Assembly: GCF_000711215.1 (NCBI RefSeq)
Contig: NZ_JOMF01000005.1
Span: 186,001 to 250,000 of the forward strand
DNA: 64,000 nucleotides
Source: Methanomicrobium mobile BP
Lineage (GTDB): Archaea > Halobacteriota > Methanomicrobia > Methanomicrobiales > Methanomicrobiaceae
Reading direction: 5' to 3'
Positions within the stretch are counted from its first letter, which is position 1. Every line of letters begins with the position of its first letter. This document shows, one piece after another, positions 33,782 through 43,153 of the stretch. The notes under the pieces were generated by a model. The model was not told where the DNA came from. It made no database searches and was given only the letters and a program-made list of their open reading frames with translations. Both the position numbers and the translations under genes were made by a program.

Positions 33782-35220
33782 CCCTTTATCACTCCTAACG
33801 GCTCAAATCTGGCGACCTTCAGGGAAATTCCCGCTTCATGGACGACTCTTACGACCTCGCTGCTTGACTTGTAGGCATCGGGGGCTTCTTCGGCTATGAC
33901 CTTGTTGCTCGTCGCCTTTACGAAGATGCCGCGTTTCTCGAGATCTTCCTTGATTTCCTGCCCGCTCATGCCTTCTTTTGCTTTTGTGCGCGAGAATACC
34001 CTGCCCGAGCCGTGACAGGTGCTTCCGAATGTCTTCTCCATCGCCGCCGCCGTTCCTTTGAGCAGATATGATGCCGTTCCCATGCTTCCCGGAATCAGGA
34101 CGGGCTGTCCGACCGATACGAGATCGCTCGGGAGATCGGGCGAATTCGGACCGAATGAGCGTGTTGCGCCTTTTCTGTGGACGCAGACCGTCTTTCTTCT
34201 GCCGTCTATCTCGTATTCCTCGAACTTGGCAACGTTGTGGCAGACGTCGTAGACGAGTCTGAGTTCGTCGTATTCGGTTCCGTAGATCTTACAGAAGACC
34301 TCGCGGACCATATGCGTTATCATCTGCCGGTTTGCCCACGCATAATTGGCGCAAGCCGCCATTGCGCCGAAGTATGCCTTTCCTTCGTCGCTCTTTATCG
34401 GTGCGCAGGCAAGCTGATTGTCGGGGATATTTATGCCGTATTTCTTTGTTGCGGCTTCAATCTCTTTCAGATGGTCGGTGCAGACCTGATGTCCGAGACC
34501 GCGTGAGCCGCAGTGTATCATTATGCAGAGATTGTCCTTTTCGACGCCGAACTTTGCCGCCGCTTCTTCGTCCATTATCTCGGCGGTCTTCTGCACCTCG
34601 AGGAAATGGTTTCCGGAGCCGAGGGTGCCGCATTGCGGAATGCCGCGTGCTATCGCCTTTTTGCTCACAAACGCCGTATCCGCGCCTTTCATGCAGCCGT
34701 TGTCCTCGCATCTGATGAGGTCCCGCGGTGTGCCGTAGCCGTTGTTTACCATCCATCCCGCACCCTCGTTCATGATGTCGTCAAGCTCCTTTTCGTTGAG
34801 TTTTTTCTCGGCATGGGTGCCGACGCCGGTGGGCACGGTGTGGAAGAGTTCGGTGATTAGGCGTTTTATCTTGGGCATTTCGTTCGACGAGGCTTTTACC
34901 GGCGTTGTTATGAGTCTTACGCCGCAGTTGATATCGAAGCCGACGCCTCCGGGTGAGATGATTCCCGTATCCGCGTCGAATCCGGCGACGCCGCCGATGG
35001 GAAAGCCGTATCCCCAGTGAACATCGGGCATTGCAAGCGAGTATTTCAGGATTCCGGGAAGGGTTGCCACATTTGCGAGCTGTGTTACCGCACCCTCCTC
35101 AAGGGTCTGCGCAAGGAGTTCCGAGATATATATTCTTGCCGGCACCGACATATTCGGCATGAATCCTTCCTTTAATTCCCATTCCACATCACTTATTTTG
35201 TTTATTTTGTCAATCATCAC
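33778..35220 (-). CDS. rtcB: RNA-splicing ligase RtcB
   Basis: 480 residues, without an intein. Landmarks include PGGVGFDINCGVRLI, GNHFLEVQ, MIHCGSRGLGHQVC and the C-terminal AYKSSSEVVRVVHEAGISLKVARFEPLGVIKG. The enzyme joins 2',3'-cyclic phosphate and 5'-OH RNA ends using GTP and Mn(II), finishing tRNA splicing in archaea. The gene for its activator archease lies 250 bases upstream on the same strand, and an amidotransferase-like gene overlaps its 3' end. Confidence 0.97.
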   Translation of the reverse strand: MMIDKINKISDVEWELKEGFMPNMSVPARIYISELLAQTLEEGAVTQLANVATLPGILKYSLAMPDVHWGYGFPIGGVAGFDADTGIISPGGVGFDINCGVRLITTPVKASSNEMPKIKRLITELFHTVPTGVGTHAEKKLNEKELDDIMNEGAGWMVNNGYGTPRDLIRCEDNGCMKGADTAFVSKKAIARGIPQCGTLGSGNHFLEVQKTAEIMDEEAAAKFGVEKDNLCIMIHCGSRGLGHQVCTDHLKEIEAATKKYGINIPDNQLACAPIKSDEGKAYFGAMAACANYAWANRQMITHMVREVFCKIYGTEYDELRLVYDVCHNVAKFEEYEIDGRRKTVCVHRKGATRSFGPNSPDLPSDLVSVGQPVLIPGSMGTASYLLKGTAAAMEKTFGSTCHGSGRVFSRTKAKEGMSGQEIKEDLEKRGIFVKATSNKVIAEEAPDAYKSSSEVVRVVHEAGISLKVARFEPLGVIKG

Positions 35221-35466
35221 TCAGCCTCGGATTCGGTTTCTGTCTTATATTTGTTTATTATTTTGTCTTGTTATTTTGTCTTTTTTTGTCTTATTGTATC
35301 TTAGATGATATTCTGAATTATTGTATCGGTACTTATATTATGTTTAATGTTGACGCAATGTCGGCGCAAAGCCGATGCGGAGTTGATGCAAAGTCAATGC
35401 AGTCAGTCGACGCAGACGGCGCCGATTTACGCGGAACCCATTTACGCGTGACCGATTTCCGCGGGG

Positions 35467-35895
35467 TTATACGTCAAAGATTATCTCCGCCTGATAATAT
35501 ATCCCGTCATCTTCGGAAATCTCCTCAATCTCGACGCCGGAGCGCGATATGCCTTTTATCTCGGTGCCGCCGCCGTGCTTCTCAAGTACAAACGGCTCGC
35601 CCGTGACCTCGGCTTTCAGCGTATTTCCGGTAATCTTGGGTTTTACGCCCGAAAGCACGAGGCAGTCGACCTCCGCGACGAAGAGCAGTTCAGAGAGAAA
35701 ATCTATGAGAAGGTTTGAGAGCGAATCCGATTCGACCTCAATCTCTTTTGTCACGCAGGCGTCGCCGGTCGCGTCATTGTTCTCGAACATTATCGAGAAC
35801 ATGGCTCTTGCGGACTCGGAAAAGAGTTCTTCGGGGCTCCTGCCTCTGCATCGGAACAGATAGTCTGCGGTGTGGTCCAATTCTTCAAAAGACAT
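35467..35895 (-). CDS. Archease, RtcB cofactor
   Basis: 142 residues beginning SFEELDHTADYLFRCRGRSPEELFSESARAMFSIMF, the diagnostic archease N-terminus; acidic metal-site residues (Asp7, Asp11 region and the final Asp) are present, and it ends EIIFDV. Archease speeds RtcB guanylylation and turnover. It is upstream of rtcB in the same direction. The 245-base spacer between them contains degenerate 15-16 base repeats (CGCGGAAATCGGTC, ACGCGTAAATGGGTTC, CGCGTAAATCGGCG on the minus strand) right after the archease stop. Confidence 0.94.
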   Translation of the reverse strand: MSFEELDHTADYLFRCRGRSPEELFSESARAMFSIMFENNDATGDACVTKEIEVESDSLSNLLIDFLSELLFVAEVDCLVLSGVKPKITGNTLKAEVTGEPFVLEKHGGGTEIKGISRSGVEIEEISEDDGIYYQAEIIFDV

Positions 35896-35928
35896 TTTAA
35901 AAACGGGATTTGGAAATCCGGAATTTCC

Positions 35929-36207
35929 TTATGCGGTGTATGAATAATCCGTGAACTGCGGAATCATATCCTTGCTTACGCAACTGATGAATCTTGCCTG
36001 ATATATTGAGATATAGAGGATGTATTTTCCGATATAAATCTCTATATCCGTCGGTTTTGCGGGTTTTACAAGCGTGGACAGCAGAATCGGACCGCCGCAG
36101 GATGTGCACACTCTGAAATCGTGGCCTTTATCAAGGATATACCGGCGAACTTCTTCGGATACGGTGATATCGTATGGAGAATTTTTCTCCGTAGGTTCAG
36201 AATACAT
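35929..36207 (-). CDS. Hypothetical protein with a CxxC motif
   Basis: 92 residues. It contains SEEVRRYILDKGHDFRVCTSCGGPILLSTLVKP near the N-terminus and a beta-rich IEIYIGKYILYISIYQARFIS C-terminal half. The CxxC pair may bind metal with other residues. It is the gene next upstream of archease on the same strand, 33 bases away, so it may be co-transcribed. The family is not recognised. There is no Shine-Dalgarno sequence. Confidence 0.6.
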   Translation of the reverse strand: MYSEPTEKNSPYDITVSEEVRRYILDKGHDFRVCTSCGGPILLSTLVKPAKPTDIEIYIGKYILYISIYQARFISCVSKDMIPQFTDYSYTA

Positions 36208-36497
36208 TGCTTATTATTCGGCATGTAAGGCTAAAATAGATTACTCATTAAGTATGTGCAGCATTACGTATGTGCTCCTATGTGTGAGAGGATATTGTAT
36301 GAATCTGAGGCTATAAAATCGCGGATATAATGCGCAGGGCATAATTGACACTGCAATATCGTGTACAATATTCAAGCCGATCTTATAATTTCATTATTAT
36401 GCAATGCACAATATGACTATATTTGACTTTAAACTTTTGAAAACAGCTATCGCTGGAGCAGTTTAAAATATGCCTGTTTATTGTGCTTTTCCGCAGT

Positions 36498-36812
36498 TTA
36501 TACGACGGAAATAGCCCGATTTACCAGATCCGCATATTGCTCTTTCAGCATATACTGAATCTGATCATTGTCCTTTTCTTTGATAACGTGAAGGATACCA
36601 ATCTTTGAGGCAATGATACCTACCATTGATGCAACCGATTTGTAGCTGACATCAAAGTTTTCTTTCAGCTTCTCGTGCAGACCGGCTATGGTAATAGTCT
36701 TCACCTGCACGAAAATTTTCAGCAGCGTACGGCGTATGCCGTTCTTGTCTCTCGACAGATAGCTCTTAAGGCGCTTTTCTATCTCGTTTTTTAGATCGGC
36801 TACTGATCTCAT
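36498..36812 (-). CDS. DUF2551 family protein
   Basis: 104 residues from the internal ATG (MRSVADLKNEIEKRLKSYLSRDKNGIRRTLLKIFVQVKTITIAGLHEKL); a second start at 36833 would add seven residues. It matches the archaeal DUF2551 family, with a winged-helix-like second half (ENFDVSYKSVASMVGIIASKIGILHVIKE). The function is unknown, but the fold suggests nucleic acid binding. The regions on both sides are non-coding. No clear Shine-Dalgarno sequence is present. Confidence 0.75.
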   Translation of the reverse strand: MRSVADLKNEIEKRLKSYLSRDKNGIRRTLLKIFVQVKTITIAGLHEKLKENFDVSYKSVASMVGIIASKIGILHVIKEKDNDQIQYMLKEQYADLVNRAISVV

Positions 36813-36833
36813 GTGTGAAAATATGATCTGCAT

Positions 36834-37420
36834 TTTATTTAATACTTGTGCTGTTTTTTCGGGATATTTTCGTCAAAATATGCCCCTTTAGGGATTGAAA
36901 AATGCGTTTCCGGTCGGGAATAATAATACTGCTCATGTCGTTCATGCCGTTGTTCCCGTATGTCATGTGTATATCTCCTGTATTCAAACCCGGTCAATTA
37001 TCCGGCATTTCGGGGTTTAATCGCATTATAACGCAAACCGACATTTGTGCATACATATAATGACATTGGCACATACACCAAATGACATTGCAGCATACCT
37101 AAAACGACATTGCATTTTTGCATTATTTTGCGGCATTTTGTGGCATTTTGTGGTATTTTGTGTCGTGAGATTCTGTGTGATATTCCATGCAAATGTCTGT
37201 GTGACTTTTGCATGCGACCATAATCCCGTATTTCCCATATGCTTCTACTATAATATGCATTTATAATGTGCATTTTTCCTATTCAATCCCCGCGTTTACC
37301 CGCGTTTACCGCGGAATCCGTGAGTCTGACCGTCGAAATACGAATAAATGCGGCGTTTTGCCGCGGCACTTGTCCTTCAGACCAATATCATTTATGATCT
37401 TTAAAAGCATACCTCTATTC
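36834..37420 (+). other. Long intergenic region before secF with short repeats
   Basis: 587 bases, no credible gene. It contains three copies of an ACATTG-bearing segment spaced about 21 bases (ATGACATTGGCACATACACC, ATGACATTGCAGCATACC, CGACATTGCAT; about 37059-37113). A run of three 10-bp units follows (CGGCATTTTG, TGGCATTTTG, TGGTATTTTG at 37131-37160). The secF promoter is presumably near 37387-37406 (TTTAAAAG). Confidence 0.5.
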
Positions 37421-38317
37421 ATGGGTAAATTTACCTACGACATCAACAGATACGATCCGCGGCATATGGTTGCGCTGCCGCTGGCTCTTTTCATTGTATC
37501 CGTGATCTTTTTGGGATTTAATACCGTGACGACCGGACTTCCGGTTGAAGCAGGTATTGACTTTTCAGGAGGAATTGCCGTAACCGTCTTCACCGATGAC
37601 TCGGCGGCAGACCTTGAACAGTATTTCAAGGACTATCCGTTAAAGAGCGTGGGTGAGAGCATTAACAACGGATACTATCTCGTCTTCGACAATATCCCCG
37701 ACGAGAACAGATTCCAGGAAATGACCAAACACGTCTATGCCAAGTATCCCGACGCAGGTATCGACCTGATTGGGGAGACATTCGGTAAGACACTTCAGAC
37801 TCAGGCATTCTGGGCAGTGCTCATGGCATTCATCCTCATGGCAGTCGTTGTCTTTGTTGCGTTCAGAAACTTCATCGCATCACTGACGATTGTTGCCGCC
37901 GGTGTCTTCGATATCAGCATAACCGCGACGATAATGGATGTAATCGGTTTTACGCTCTCTCTCGGAACGACCGCGGCACTCCTTATGCTTATCGGTTATT
38001 CCGTGGACAGTAACATCCTGCTTACCACGCGCCTGTTCAAGAGGCAGGGTAAGATTGACGAGAAGTTTGCAAATGCGTTCCACACGGGATTCATCATGAC
38101 CACAACAACGCTTGTCGCGGTTGCGGTAATGTTCGTCGTCACTTTCGTCGGTCAGATTGTGATCATCCGCGACATCTCCGCCGTTTTACTCATAGGTCTT
38201 GTCATAGACCTGATGACGACATGGATGTTCAATGCGGGAATCCTGAAGATGTATTTCGCAAAGAAAGAAAACCCAAGACAGGGCGGAAAACAGGGAGGCA
38301 AAAATGGCAGACGATGA
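37421..38317 (+). CDS. secF: Protein translocase subunit SecF
   Basis: 298 residues from the ATG at 37421 (GKFTYDINRYDPRHM). It has a leading helix, the SecF-type EAGIDFSGGIAVTVF domain and five further helices with the conserved SLGTTAALLMLIGYSVDSNILLTTRLFKRQGK, matching the archaeal proton-driven SecF. The frame is open upstream to 37208 without SecF-like sequence. It overlaps the secD start by 14 bases. It works with SecD and SecYE in protein export. Confidence 0.95.
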   Translation: MGKFTYDINRYDPRHMVALPLALFIVSVIFLGFNTVTTGLPVEAGIDFSGGIAVTVFTDDSAADLEQYFKDYPLKSVGESINNGYYLVFDNIPDENRFQEMTKHVYAKYPDAGIDLIGETFGKTLQTQAFWAVLMAFILMAVVVFVAFRNFIASLTIVAAGVFDISITATIMDVIGFTLSLGTTAALLMLIGYSVDSNILLTTRLFKRQGKIDEKFANAFHTGFIMTTTTLVAVAVMFVVTFVGQIVIIRDISAVLLIGLVIDLMTTWMFNAGILKMYFAKKENPRQGGKQGGKNGRR

Positions 38318-39815
38318 AAGCACGGCAAAGAAGATCTTTACGGATGTTCGCGTAATTGTGATGCTGGCGCTTGTAATCTTTTCAATCTTAAGCATCTACG
38401 TTCTCCCTCCGGCATTCGACAAGGGTGTCGAAGGAAACATTCAGCTCGGTCTCGATCTGCAGGGCGGTTCGTGGGTTCAGCTCTCTTTCCAGTCCGAAGT
38501 TGTCAGATTCAGTTCGCCGACAATGAGCGCCGATGCCCTCGCCCAGAAGATCTGGGATAAGGCGGGAATAGAAGCCGTTGCCGTAAGCGACGATAAGATA
38601 GAGATACGAAAACTTCTGACACAGGAAGAGGTCGAGAATCTCTTCAATGAGATAGGCGACGTAAAGCTGGTCGCATATACTCAGGGAGTTTCAAAGGAGA
38701 CAGCCGATGATGTCAAGAGAATTCTCGAGGATAAGGTCAACAACCTCGGAACTCAGGATGCAAAGATCAACACCATCAGCGGTTCGAACAATGTCGCTAC
38801 CTATATCCGTATCGAGCTTGCCGGCACCGACATCAGCACGGCTCAGGACCTTGTGAGTTCGCAGGGTAAGTTCGAGATAAGAATCGTCACCGAAGGCAAC
38901 GAGACTGCTCATGTGCTCTACGGCGATTCCGTAACGAGTGTATCGCGTCCGAGTCAGAGCCCGCCCGGAAGCGGCAGCTGGGGTGTAGCCTTCACGCTCA
39001 GTGAAGACGGTGCAAAGGCACTTCGCGACGCATGTATCCAGTACGGCGCAACGAAGGAACCGGAGAAGCATTACCTCAATATGTATCTTGACGGCGAACA
39101 GGTCTACGATGCACCGCTCTCTTCCGATCTTGCGACAAAGCTCCTTACGGGAACGGTCAACGATCTGAGGGCATCCACCGGTATGGGTGACGACGGTCTC
39201 GAGAAGGCACAGGTTCTCGAGATTCACCTGAGAGCCGGCGCTCTGCCTGTCGATGTCACGACGGCGGGTCTGGGTTCGGTCTCGGCACAGATGGGAGATT
39301 ACTTCAAGTTTGTCTGTATCATCGCGGCACTTCTGGCGCTGGGCGCTGTCGGTGTCACGGTATATCTCAGATATCACGAGCCTTCGATAGTTCTTCCGAT
39401 GCTGCTTACGAATATCGCCGAACTGATTATCCTTCTCGGATTTTCGAGATACGTTCAGCAGCTTGATCTGGCAAGTATCGCCGGTCTTATTGCCGTTATC
39501 GGTACGGGTATCGATCAGCTTATCGTGGTTACCGATGAGGTCCTTCACGAGGGTAAGGTTCCGTCGCCGAACGTCTACCTGAAGAGGTTCAAGCGTGCAC
39601 TGGTCATCATCACCGTTGCCGCCGCAACCGTCATCTTCGCGATGGTGCCGCTGATTCTGATGGACTTATCGACACTCAAGGGATTTGCGATTATCACGAT
39701 CCTCGGTGTCCTTGTGGGCGTAATCGTTACCCGTCCGGCATACGGTAAGATTATCATGGCGATTCTGTCAAAGAAGCCCGCAAAAGAGATTTCGTCGGAT
39801 TCAAAGGATGAGTAA
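38304..39815 (+). CDS. secD: Protein translocase subunit SecD
   Basis: 503 residues. One N-terminal helix, a large extracellular domain (LGLDLQGGSWVQLSFQSEVV and ITEGNE-type P1 region), then five C-terminal helices with SIAGLIAVIGTGIDQLIVVTDEVLHEGK, the archaeal version of the RND-like core. It starts with ATG after GGGAGGCAAAA inside the secF end, an arrangement that makes the two translationally coupled. The stop codon lies in a hairpin. Confidence 0.95.
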   Translation: MADDESTAKKIFTDVRVIVMLALVIFSILSIYVLPPAFDKGVEGNIQLGLDLQGGSWVQLSFQSEVVRFSSPTMSADALAQKIWDKAGIEAVAVSDDKIEIRKLLTQEEVENLFNEIGDVKLVAYTQGVSKETADDVKRILEDKVNNLGTQDAKINTISGSNNVATYIRIELAGTDISTAQDLVSSQGKFEIRIVTEGNETAHVLYGDSVTSVSRPSQSPPGSGSWGVAFTLSEDGAKALRDACIQYGATKEPEKHYLNMYLDGEQVYDAPLSSDLATKLLTGTVNDLRASTGMGDDGLEKAQVLEIHLRAGALPVDVTTAGLGSVSAQMGDYFKFVCIIAALLALGAVGVTVYLRYHEPSIVLPMLLTNIAELIILLGFSRYVQQLDLASIAGLIAVIGTGIDQLIVVTDEVLHEGKVPSPNVYLKRFKRALVIITVAAATVIFAMVPLILMDLSTLKGFAIITILGVLVGVIVTRPAYGKIIMAILSKKPAKEISSDSKDE

Positions 39816-39960
39816 AGACTCATCCCGGATTTAATTTTTTGTCATTCTTTTGTTTTTTCTTTTGTCTTTTTCTGTCTTATTCTGTCTTTTTTTGTCTTTC
39901 GTTTGTTTTTTTGACTTTTTTTGTTTTTCTTATGTTTTTTTTGTTTTTCTTTTGTCTTTT
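39806..39960 (+). terminator. Stop-codon hairpin of secD followed by a long T-rich tract
   Basis: GGATGAGT (39806-39813) and ACTCATCC (39818-39825) form a perfect 8-bp stem with loop AAAG. The secD stop (TAA, 39813-39815) is at the stem/loop boundary. A strongly T-rich stretch of repeated TTTTGTC-like words follows to about 39960. Archaeal termination uses T-rich tracts, so this is a strong terminator candidate. Confidence 0.75.
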
Positions 39961-40088
39961 CTTATAATCCGTAATCATTTCGGCTGATTTATGCCGAATG
40001 GCAATATGATGGCAATATGGGATGGCAATATGATAAAGTATTTATTTTTATCAGACATTTTTTGTGTAAGAAAATAGGAGTTAAAAAC

Positions 40089-40358
40089 ATGGCAAAACCT
40101 GTTCTTATGGACTTTTATGCCGAGTGGTGCGGACCCTGCAGGATGCAGTCCCCGATTATCGATGCACTCGGACAGAAGATGGGCGATTCAATCGAGGTAA
40201 AGAAGATTGATATTGACAAAGAACCCGGACTTACGATGACATACGGCATTGAGGTAGTCCCCACTTTGATCATCGAGAAAGACGGCGAGATTGTTCACAG
40301 GCGTGAGGGTGTCACGGATGCAGCCACGCTCGAGAAACTTCTGACGCCGCTGATCTGA
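40089..40358 (+). CDS. Thioredoxin-like protein
   Basis: 89 residues from the ATG at 40089, 6 bases after AGGAGTT. The active site is AEWCGPCRMQSP near residues 11-22, and the cis-proline segment EVVPTLIIEKDGEIV is present. It is a compact cytoplasmic thioredoxin-fold dithiol oxidoreductase like those of other methanogens. The frame is open upstream to 40017 but the upstream sequence is not thioredoxin-like. It is followed by a class II aldolase gene 41 bases later. Confidence 0.93.
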   Translation: MAKPVLMDFYAEWCGPCRMQSPIIDALGQKMGDSIEVKKIDIDKEPGLTMTYGIEVVPTLIIEKDGEIVHRREGVTDAATLEKLLTPLI

Positions 40359-40399
40359 ATATTTTTTAACTTTTTTAATCCTCAATTTTTGGCGCAAAT

Positions 40400-40939
40400 A
40401 TGAAAATTACTGAAGAATTCGAGTATATCGGAAAGAGACTCTTTAACGAGGGTCTCGTCGGCGGCAACTTCGGAAACATGAGTGTCCGCACTGAAGGCGG
40501 CTTTTACATCACAAAGAGCGGTTCGTATCTTGACGAATGCGGGGAGGTAAAGTTCGTATCCGATGACGGCGTGCCCGAGGCGGGCGCATCGAGCGAGTGG
40601 CGAGTGCATTATGCGGTCTATAAGCAGCGTCCCGATGTCATGGCGATAGTCCACGCACATCCGGCATATGCCGTGACGGTCTCCTTCGACCGCGATATTA
40701 TCATGACGAAGGACAGCGAGGGAAAGATGCTCTGCCCGAAAATTCCGGTTGCCGTCGGCGAACCCGGGACCGAAGAGCTTGCCCGCAATGTGGCGGCGGC
40801 ACTCTCGGACGGCAATGCCGCCGTTGCAAGAGGGCACGGGACGTTTACGGTCGGCAAAACTCTGAAGGAAGCATACCTTATGACTTCGATAGCCGAGCAT
40901 GCCTCGAAAATAGTGTATTTAACCGGCGATCACCCCTGA
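40400..40939 (+). CDS. Class II aldolase / adducin family protein (fuculose-phosphate aldolase-like)
   Basis: 179 residues. The class II aldolase motifs are GGNFGNMSVR (phosphate loop), YVDE-like SGSYLDE, the metal-site VHAHPAYAVTV and RGHGTFTVG, giving three histidines plus a catalytic acid. In methanogens a homologue makes lactaldehyde and dihydroxyacetone phosphate from fuculose-1-phosphate and is linked to F420 or methanofuran supply. The substrate cannot be fixed here. It is convergent with a glycosyltransferase. Confidence 0.85.
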   Translation: MKITEEFEYIGKRLFNEGLVGGNFGNMSVRTEGGFYITKSGSYLDECGEVKFVSDDGVPEAGASSEWRVHYAVYKQRPDVMAIVHAHPAYAVTVSFDRDIIMTKDSEGKMLCPKIPVAVGEPGTEELARNVAAALSDGNAAVARGHGTFTVGKTLKEAYLMTSIAEHASKIVYLTGDHP

Positions 40940-40963
40940 TTGCCGGATTAACGTTTTTATTTT

Positions 40964-40992
40964 CGCAATTGTCCGAATAACGATTAATTGCG
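40964..40992. terminator. Bidirectional terminator candidate
   Basis: CGCAATT (40964-40970) and AATTGCG (40986-40992) pair with a 15-base loop between two convergent genes. The right arm overlaps the glycosyltransferase stop codon (TAA on the minus strand, 40984-40986). T-runs flank it on both sides. Confidence 0.5.
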
Positions 40993-41907
40993 TTTTAATC
41001 TCTGAATTTCTCTTTTAAGTTCGCGGTTCGACGCAAGGAACATATCGGCGAGGACTCCGAACATGAATATCTGAAAACCGAGCGTTATCAGAAGAACGGT
41101 GAGTATTGCAAGTTCGGTGTGAACAACGCTTCTGAACCACTCATACAACACGAAAATACCAGACAGGAGTCCGAGCACTGCGAGCGTGAGTCCTATAAGT
41201 CCGAAGTAGAACATCGGGTTGCTGACTTTTGCAAGCCGCCAGATTGCAAAGATTATCTTGGCGCCGTCGCGGACGGGGTGAAGTTTCGTGGGCGAGCCCG
41301 GCCGCGGTTTGTAGGCAACGGGGACGATGACCGTTTTCTGGCGGTTTGCCACCGACTGCACCGAGATTTCGGTCTCAATCTCAAAGCCCTTCTCTTTGAG
41401 ATCCATCTCCTTTATCGATTCGGTCTTAAACGCCCTGTATCCCGAGAGAATATCGCCTAAGTATTCTCCGTGCGTGACCTTGAAGAGATAATTGATTACC
41501 TGATTGCCGAAATGGTTGAATTTGCTGAGCGCTCCCGGTTCAAAGGTATCCAGACGGTTTCCGATTACCTGATCGGCGTCGTTTGCGAAGAGCGGGGCAA
41601 GCATCCTCTCGGCATCGGCGGGGACATAGGTGCCGTCGCCGTCGAGCATCAGTATGTATGGTTTGTCTATCTCTTCTATTGCCTCGATGATTGCCTGTCC
41701 TTTTCCCTTTCCGGATTGTATTTTGACTTTTGCGCCCGCTGCCTTCGCTATCTCGACGGTCTTATCCGTGCTCCTGCCGTCCATGACAAGTATGTCGCTG
41801 TAACCTATCTCTTTGAATGAGAGAATGAGACTTTCTATTGTGGGCGCTTCGTTAAGTGTGGGGATGAAGATACAGACCTCATCCTTATTTACATCCATTA
41901 TTATCAT
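40984..41907 (-). CDS. Family 2 glycosyltransferase with C-terminal membrane anchor (AglJ/dolichol-phosphate type)
   Basis: 307 residues. The GT-A domain has FIPTLNEAPTIESLILSF, ILVMDGRSTDKTVEIA and the DxD-like MLDGDGTYVPADAERML; a GYRAFKTESIKEM region follows. The last 80 residues contain two membrane helices (FGLIGLTLAVLGLLSGIF and LTVLLITLGFQIFMFG). This is the architecture of enzymes that start N-glycan assembly on dolichol phosphate in archaea. The exact sugar is unknown. S-layer-type proteins at 44.7-47.4 kb may be acceptors. Confidence 0.85.
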   Translation of the reverse strand: MIIMDVNKDEVCIFIPTLNEAPTIESLILSFKEIGYSDILVMDGRSTDKTVEIAKAAGAKVKIQSGKGKGQAIIEAIEEIDKPYILMLDGDGTYVPADAERMLAPLFANDADQVIGNRLDTFEPGALSKFNHFGNQVINYLFKVTHGEYLGDILSGYRAFKTESIKEMDLKEKGFEIETEISVQSVANRQKTVIVPVAYKPRPGSPTKLHPVRDGAKIIFAIWRLAKVSNPMFYFGLIGLTLAVLGLLSGIFVLYEWFRSVVHTELAILTVLLITLGFQIFMFGVLADMFLASNRELKREIQRLKRN

Positions 41908-42021
41908 ATATCTGAATATAACTTCATAATCTTTTCAGATCGGTTACGGATCCCGGACACGTAACCGTACTGTTGCGTTACTGTTGTGTTACTGTATCGT
42001 CACTGTTGCACCGGTCCGGCA

Positions 42022-42585
42022 CTATTGCGGCACTATATTCGTGTCCGTCGATATTCTGGAATTGTCGGTTTTGCTGAAGACGTCGACTCTGATGCGGTCG
42101 CCGGGTCTGATGAGACCGTCGGTTATATCGATTGCGACCTTCTCGCCCTTTCTCCAGTAATCGTTTCTGCAACCCGATCCGCTTATGGTCTTTACGTGGT
42201 AATGGTGCGTGGGTATGAAATCCGTACCTCTGAAGGTCTCGATGCGGCATGGCAAAAGGACGTCGTTACGGTATATCTCGGCGTAAAGGTCGCTGTTGAG
42301 GTAGTCGATTTTGCCGCCGTTGTAGAGGGTAATCTTGCCTTCGTAGTTCGGTGCCGTGCTTTTCAGCTGGCGAATCTCGAATATTGCGGGTGTTTTCGAC
42401 GGAAACTGCACATCCGGCATCTCAAGGCTCATTGCCCATAAAAGCACGACCATTGCTAGTATTATTACTATGGCGACTGTCAGAAGGACGGCAAGAACCT
42501 GAGAGTTTGCTTCCGAGTCTGCTTCCCTGTCTGCTCCCGAGTTTACTTTCGAAGATCGGTCTTTTATTGCGGAATTTTCGGTCAA
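42022..42585 (-). CDS. Archaeal pilin-like / type IV pilin N-terminal domain protein
   Basis: 187 residues with a single hydrophobic helix near residues 28-52 (SQVLAVLLTVAIVIILAMVVLLW), preceded by an unusually long hydrophilic N-terminus with repeated Ser/Asp/Glu-rich words. The rest (residues 60-187) is a beta-rich extracellular domain. The layout resembles archaeal type IV pilin-like proteins, although the cleavage motif before the helix is not a clear class III signal. The N-terminal repeat-like DNA (42510-42545) varies in short steps. The role is likely cell-surface attachment, inferred. Confidence 0.6.
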   Translation of the reverse strand: MTENSAIKDRSSKVNSGADREADSEANSQVLAVLLTVAIVIILAMVVLLWAMSLEMPDVQFPSKTPAIFEIRQLKSTAPNYEGKITLYNGGKIDYLNSDLYAEIYRNDVLLPCRIETFRGTDFIPTHHYHVKTISGSGCRNDYWRKGEKVAIDITDGLIRPGDRIRVDVFSKTDNSRISTDTNIVPQ

Positions 42586-42780
42586 GTATATGACTATCGG
42601 CGCAGGAAGATAAATAAATTGTCAAAATATGCGGAAAAGATACGAAAATGGGTAAACGATACGGCAATTCGGGGAAGGTGCAAATCTTAAATTTTGAAAA
42701 TTTGAAAATTTTAAAAATGTAAGATTCCGGAAAATGTGAAAATGATATTTGATTGGTGATATATGATTGGTTTTCGTAGA

Positions 42781-43137
42781 TCAGTTTTCGCTGTTCTCTT
42801 CCGAGAACTCGTCGATTGCGAGCTGATACATCCAGTCCATGAGGTAGGGACAGTCCTGAATGCTGCACTCCTCCTCACAGCAGATGCAGGGCAGAAGTTC
42901 GCCGGATGCCATCAAAAGCCCGGGATCAATCGCACGTTTCTTTGCTTTCAGGAGATACGTCTTGATGCCGTCCGACTTATACTCGAGCCTGTCGACCATG
43001 TCGGTATCAATGAGTTTTTTGACGACTCTCGAACACTTTCGGCTGTCGATATTCAGAAGTTTCCAGAGCTCGCTCTGAAGTATACCTTCCGGCGTCGATT
43101 GAATGAGCCTTATTGCTTCATCTTCAATTTCGGTCAT
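42781..43137 (-). CDS. Winged-helix protein with a C-terminal cysteine cluster
   Basis: 118 residues. Residues 4-70 form a winged helix (AIRLIQSTPEGILQSELWKLLNIDSRKCSRVVKKLIDTDMVDRLEYKSDGIKTYLLK). The C-terminal part holds CICCEEECSIQDCPYLMDWM, five closely spaced cysteines that could bind an Fe-S cluster or zinc. The arrangement recalls RPC34/RPC39-like archaeal proteins and redox-sensing regulators; I cannot choose between them. It is followed on the same strand, upstream, by the Sm-like gene 17 bases away, so both may be one unit. Confidence 0.7.
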   Translation of the reverse strand: MTEIEDEAIRLIQSTPEGILQSELWKLLNIDSRKCSRVVKKLIDTDMVDRLEYKSDGIKTYLLKAKKRAIDPGLLMASGELLPCICCEEECSIQDCPYLMDWMYQLAIDEFSEENSEN

Positions 43138-43153
43138 GTCTTTAACGTGCCAA

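Noticed and set aside
34743-35020. Antisense open frames in rtcB and other conserved genes
   Set aside because: These mirror the sense frames of well-conserved proteins and show no independent motif.
42781-43137. Assignment of the winged-helix protein as an RNA polymerase III-type RPC34 subunit
   Set aside because: The domain order is suggestive but the cysteine pattern is not clearly that of the family; left as an unnamed winged-helix protein.
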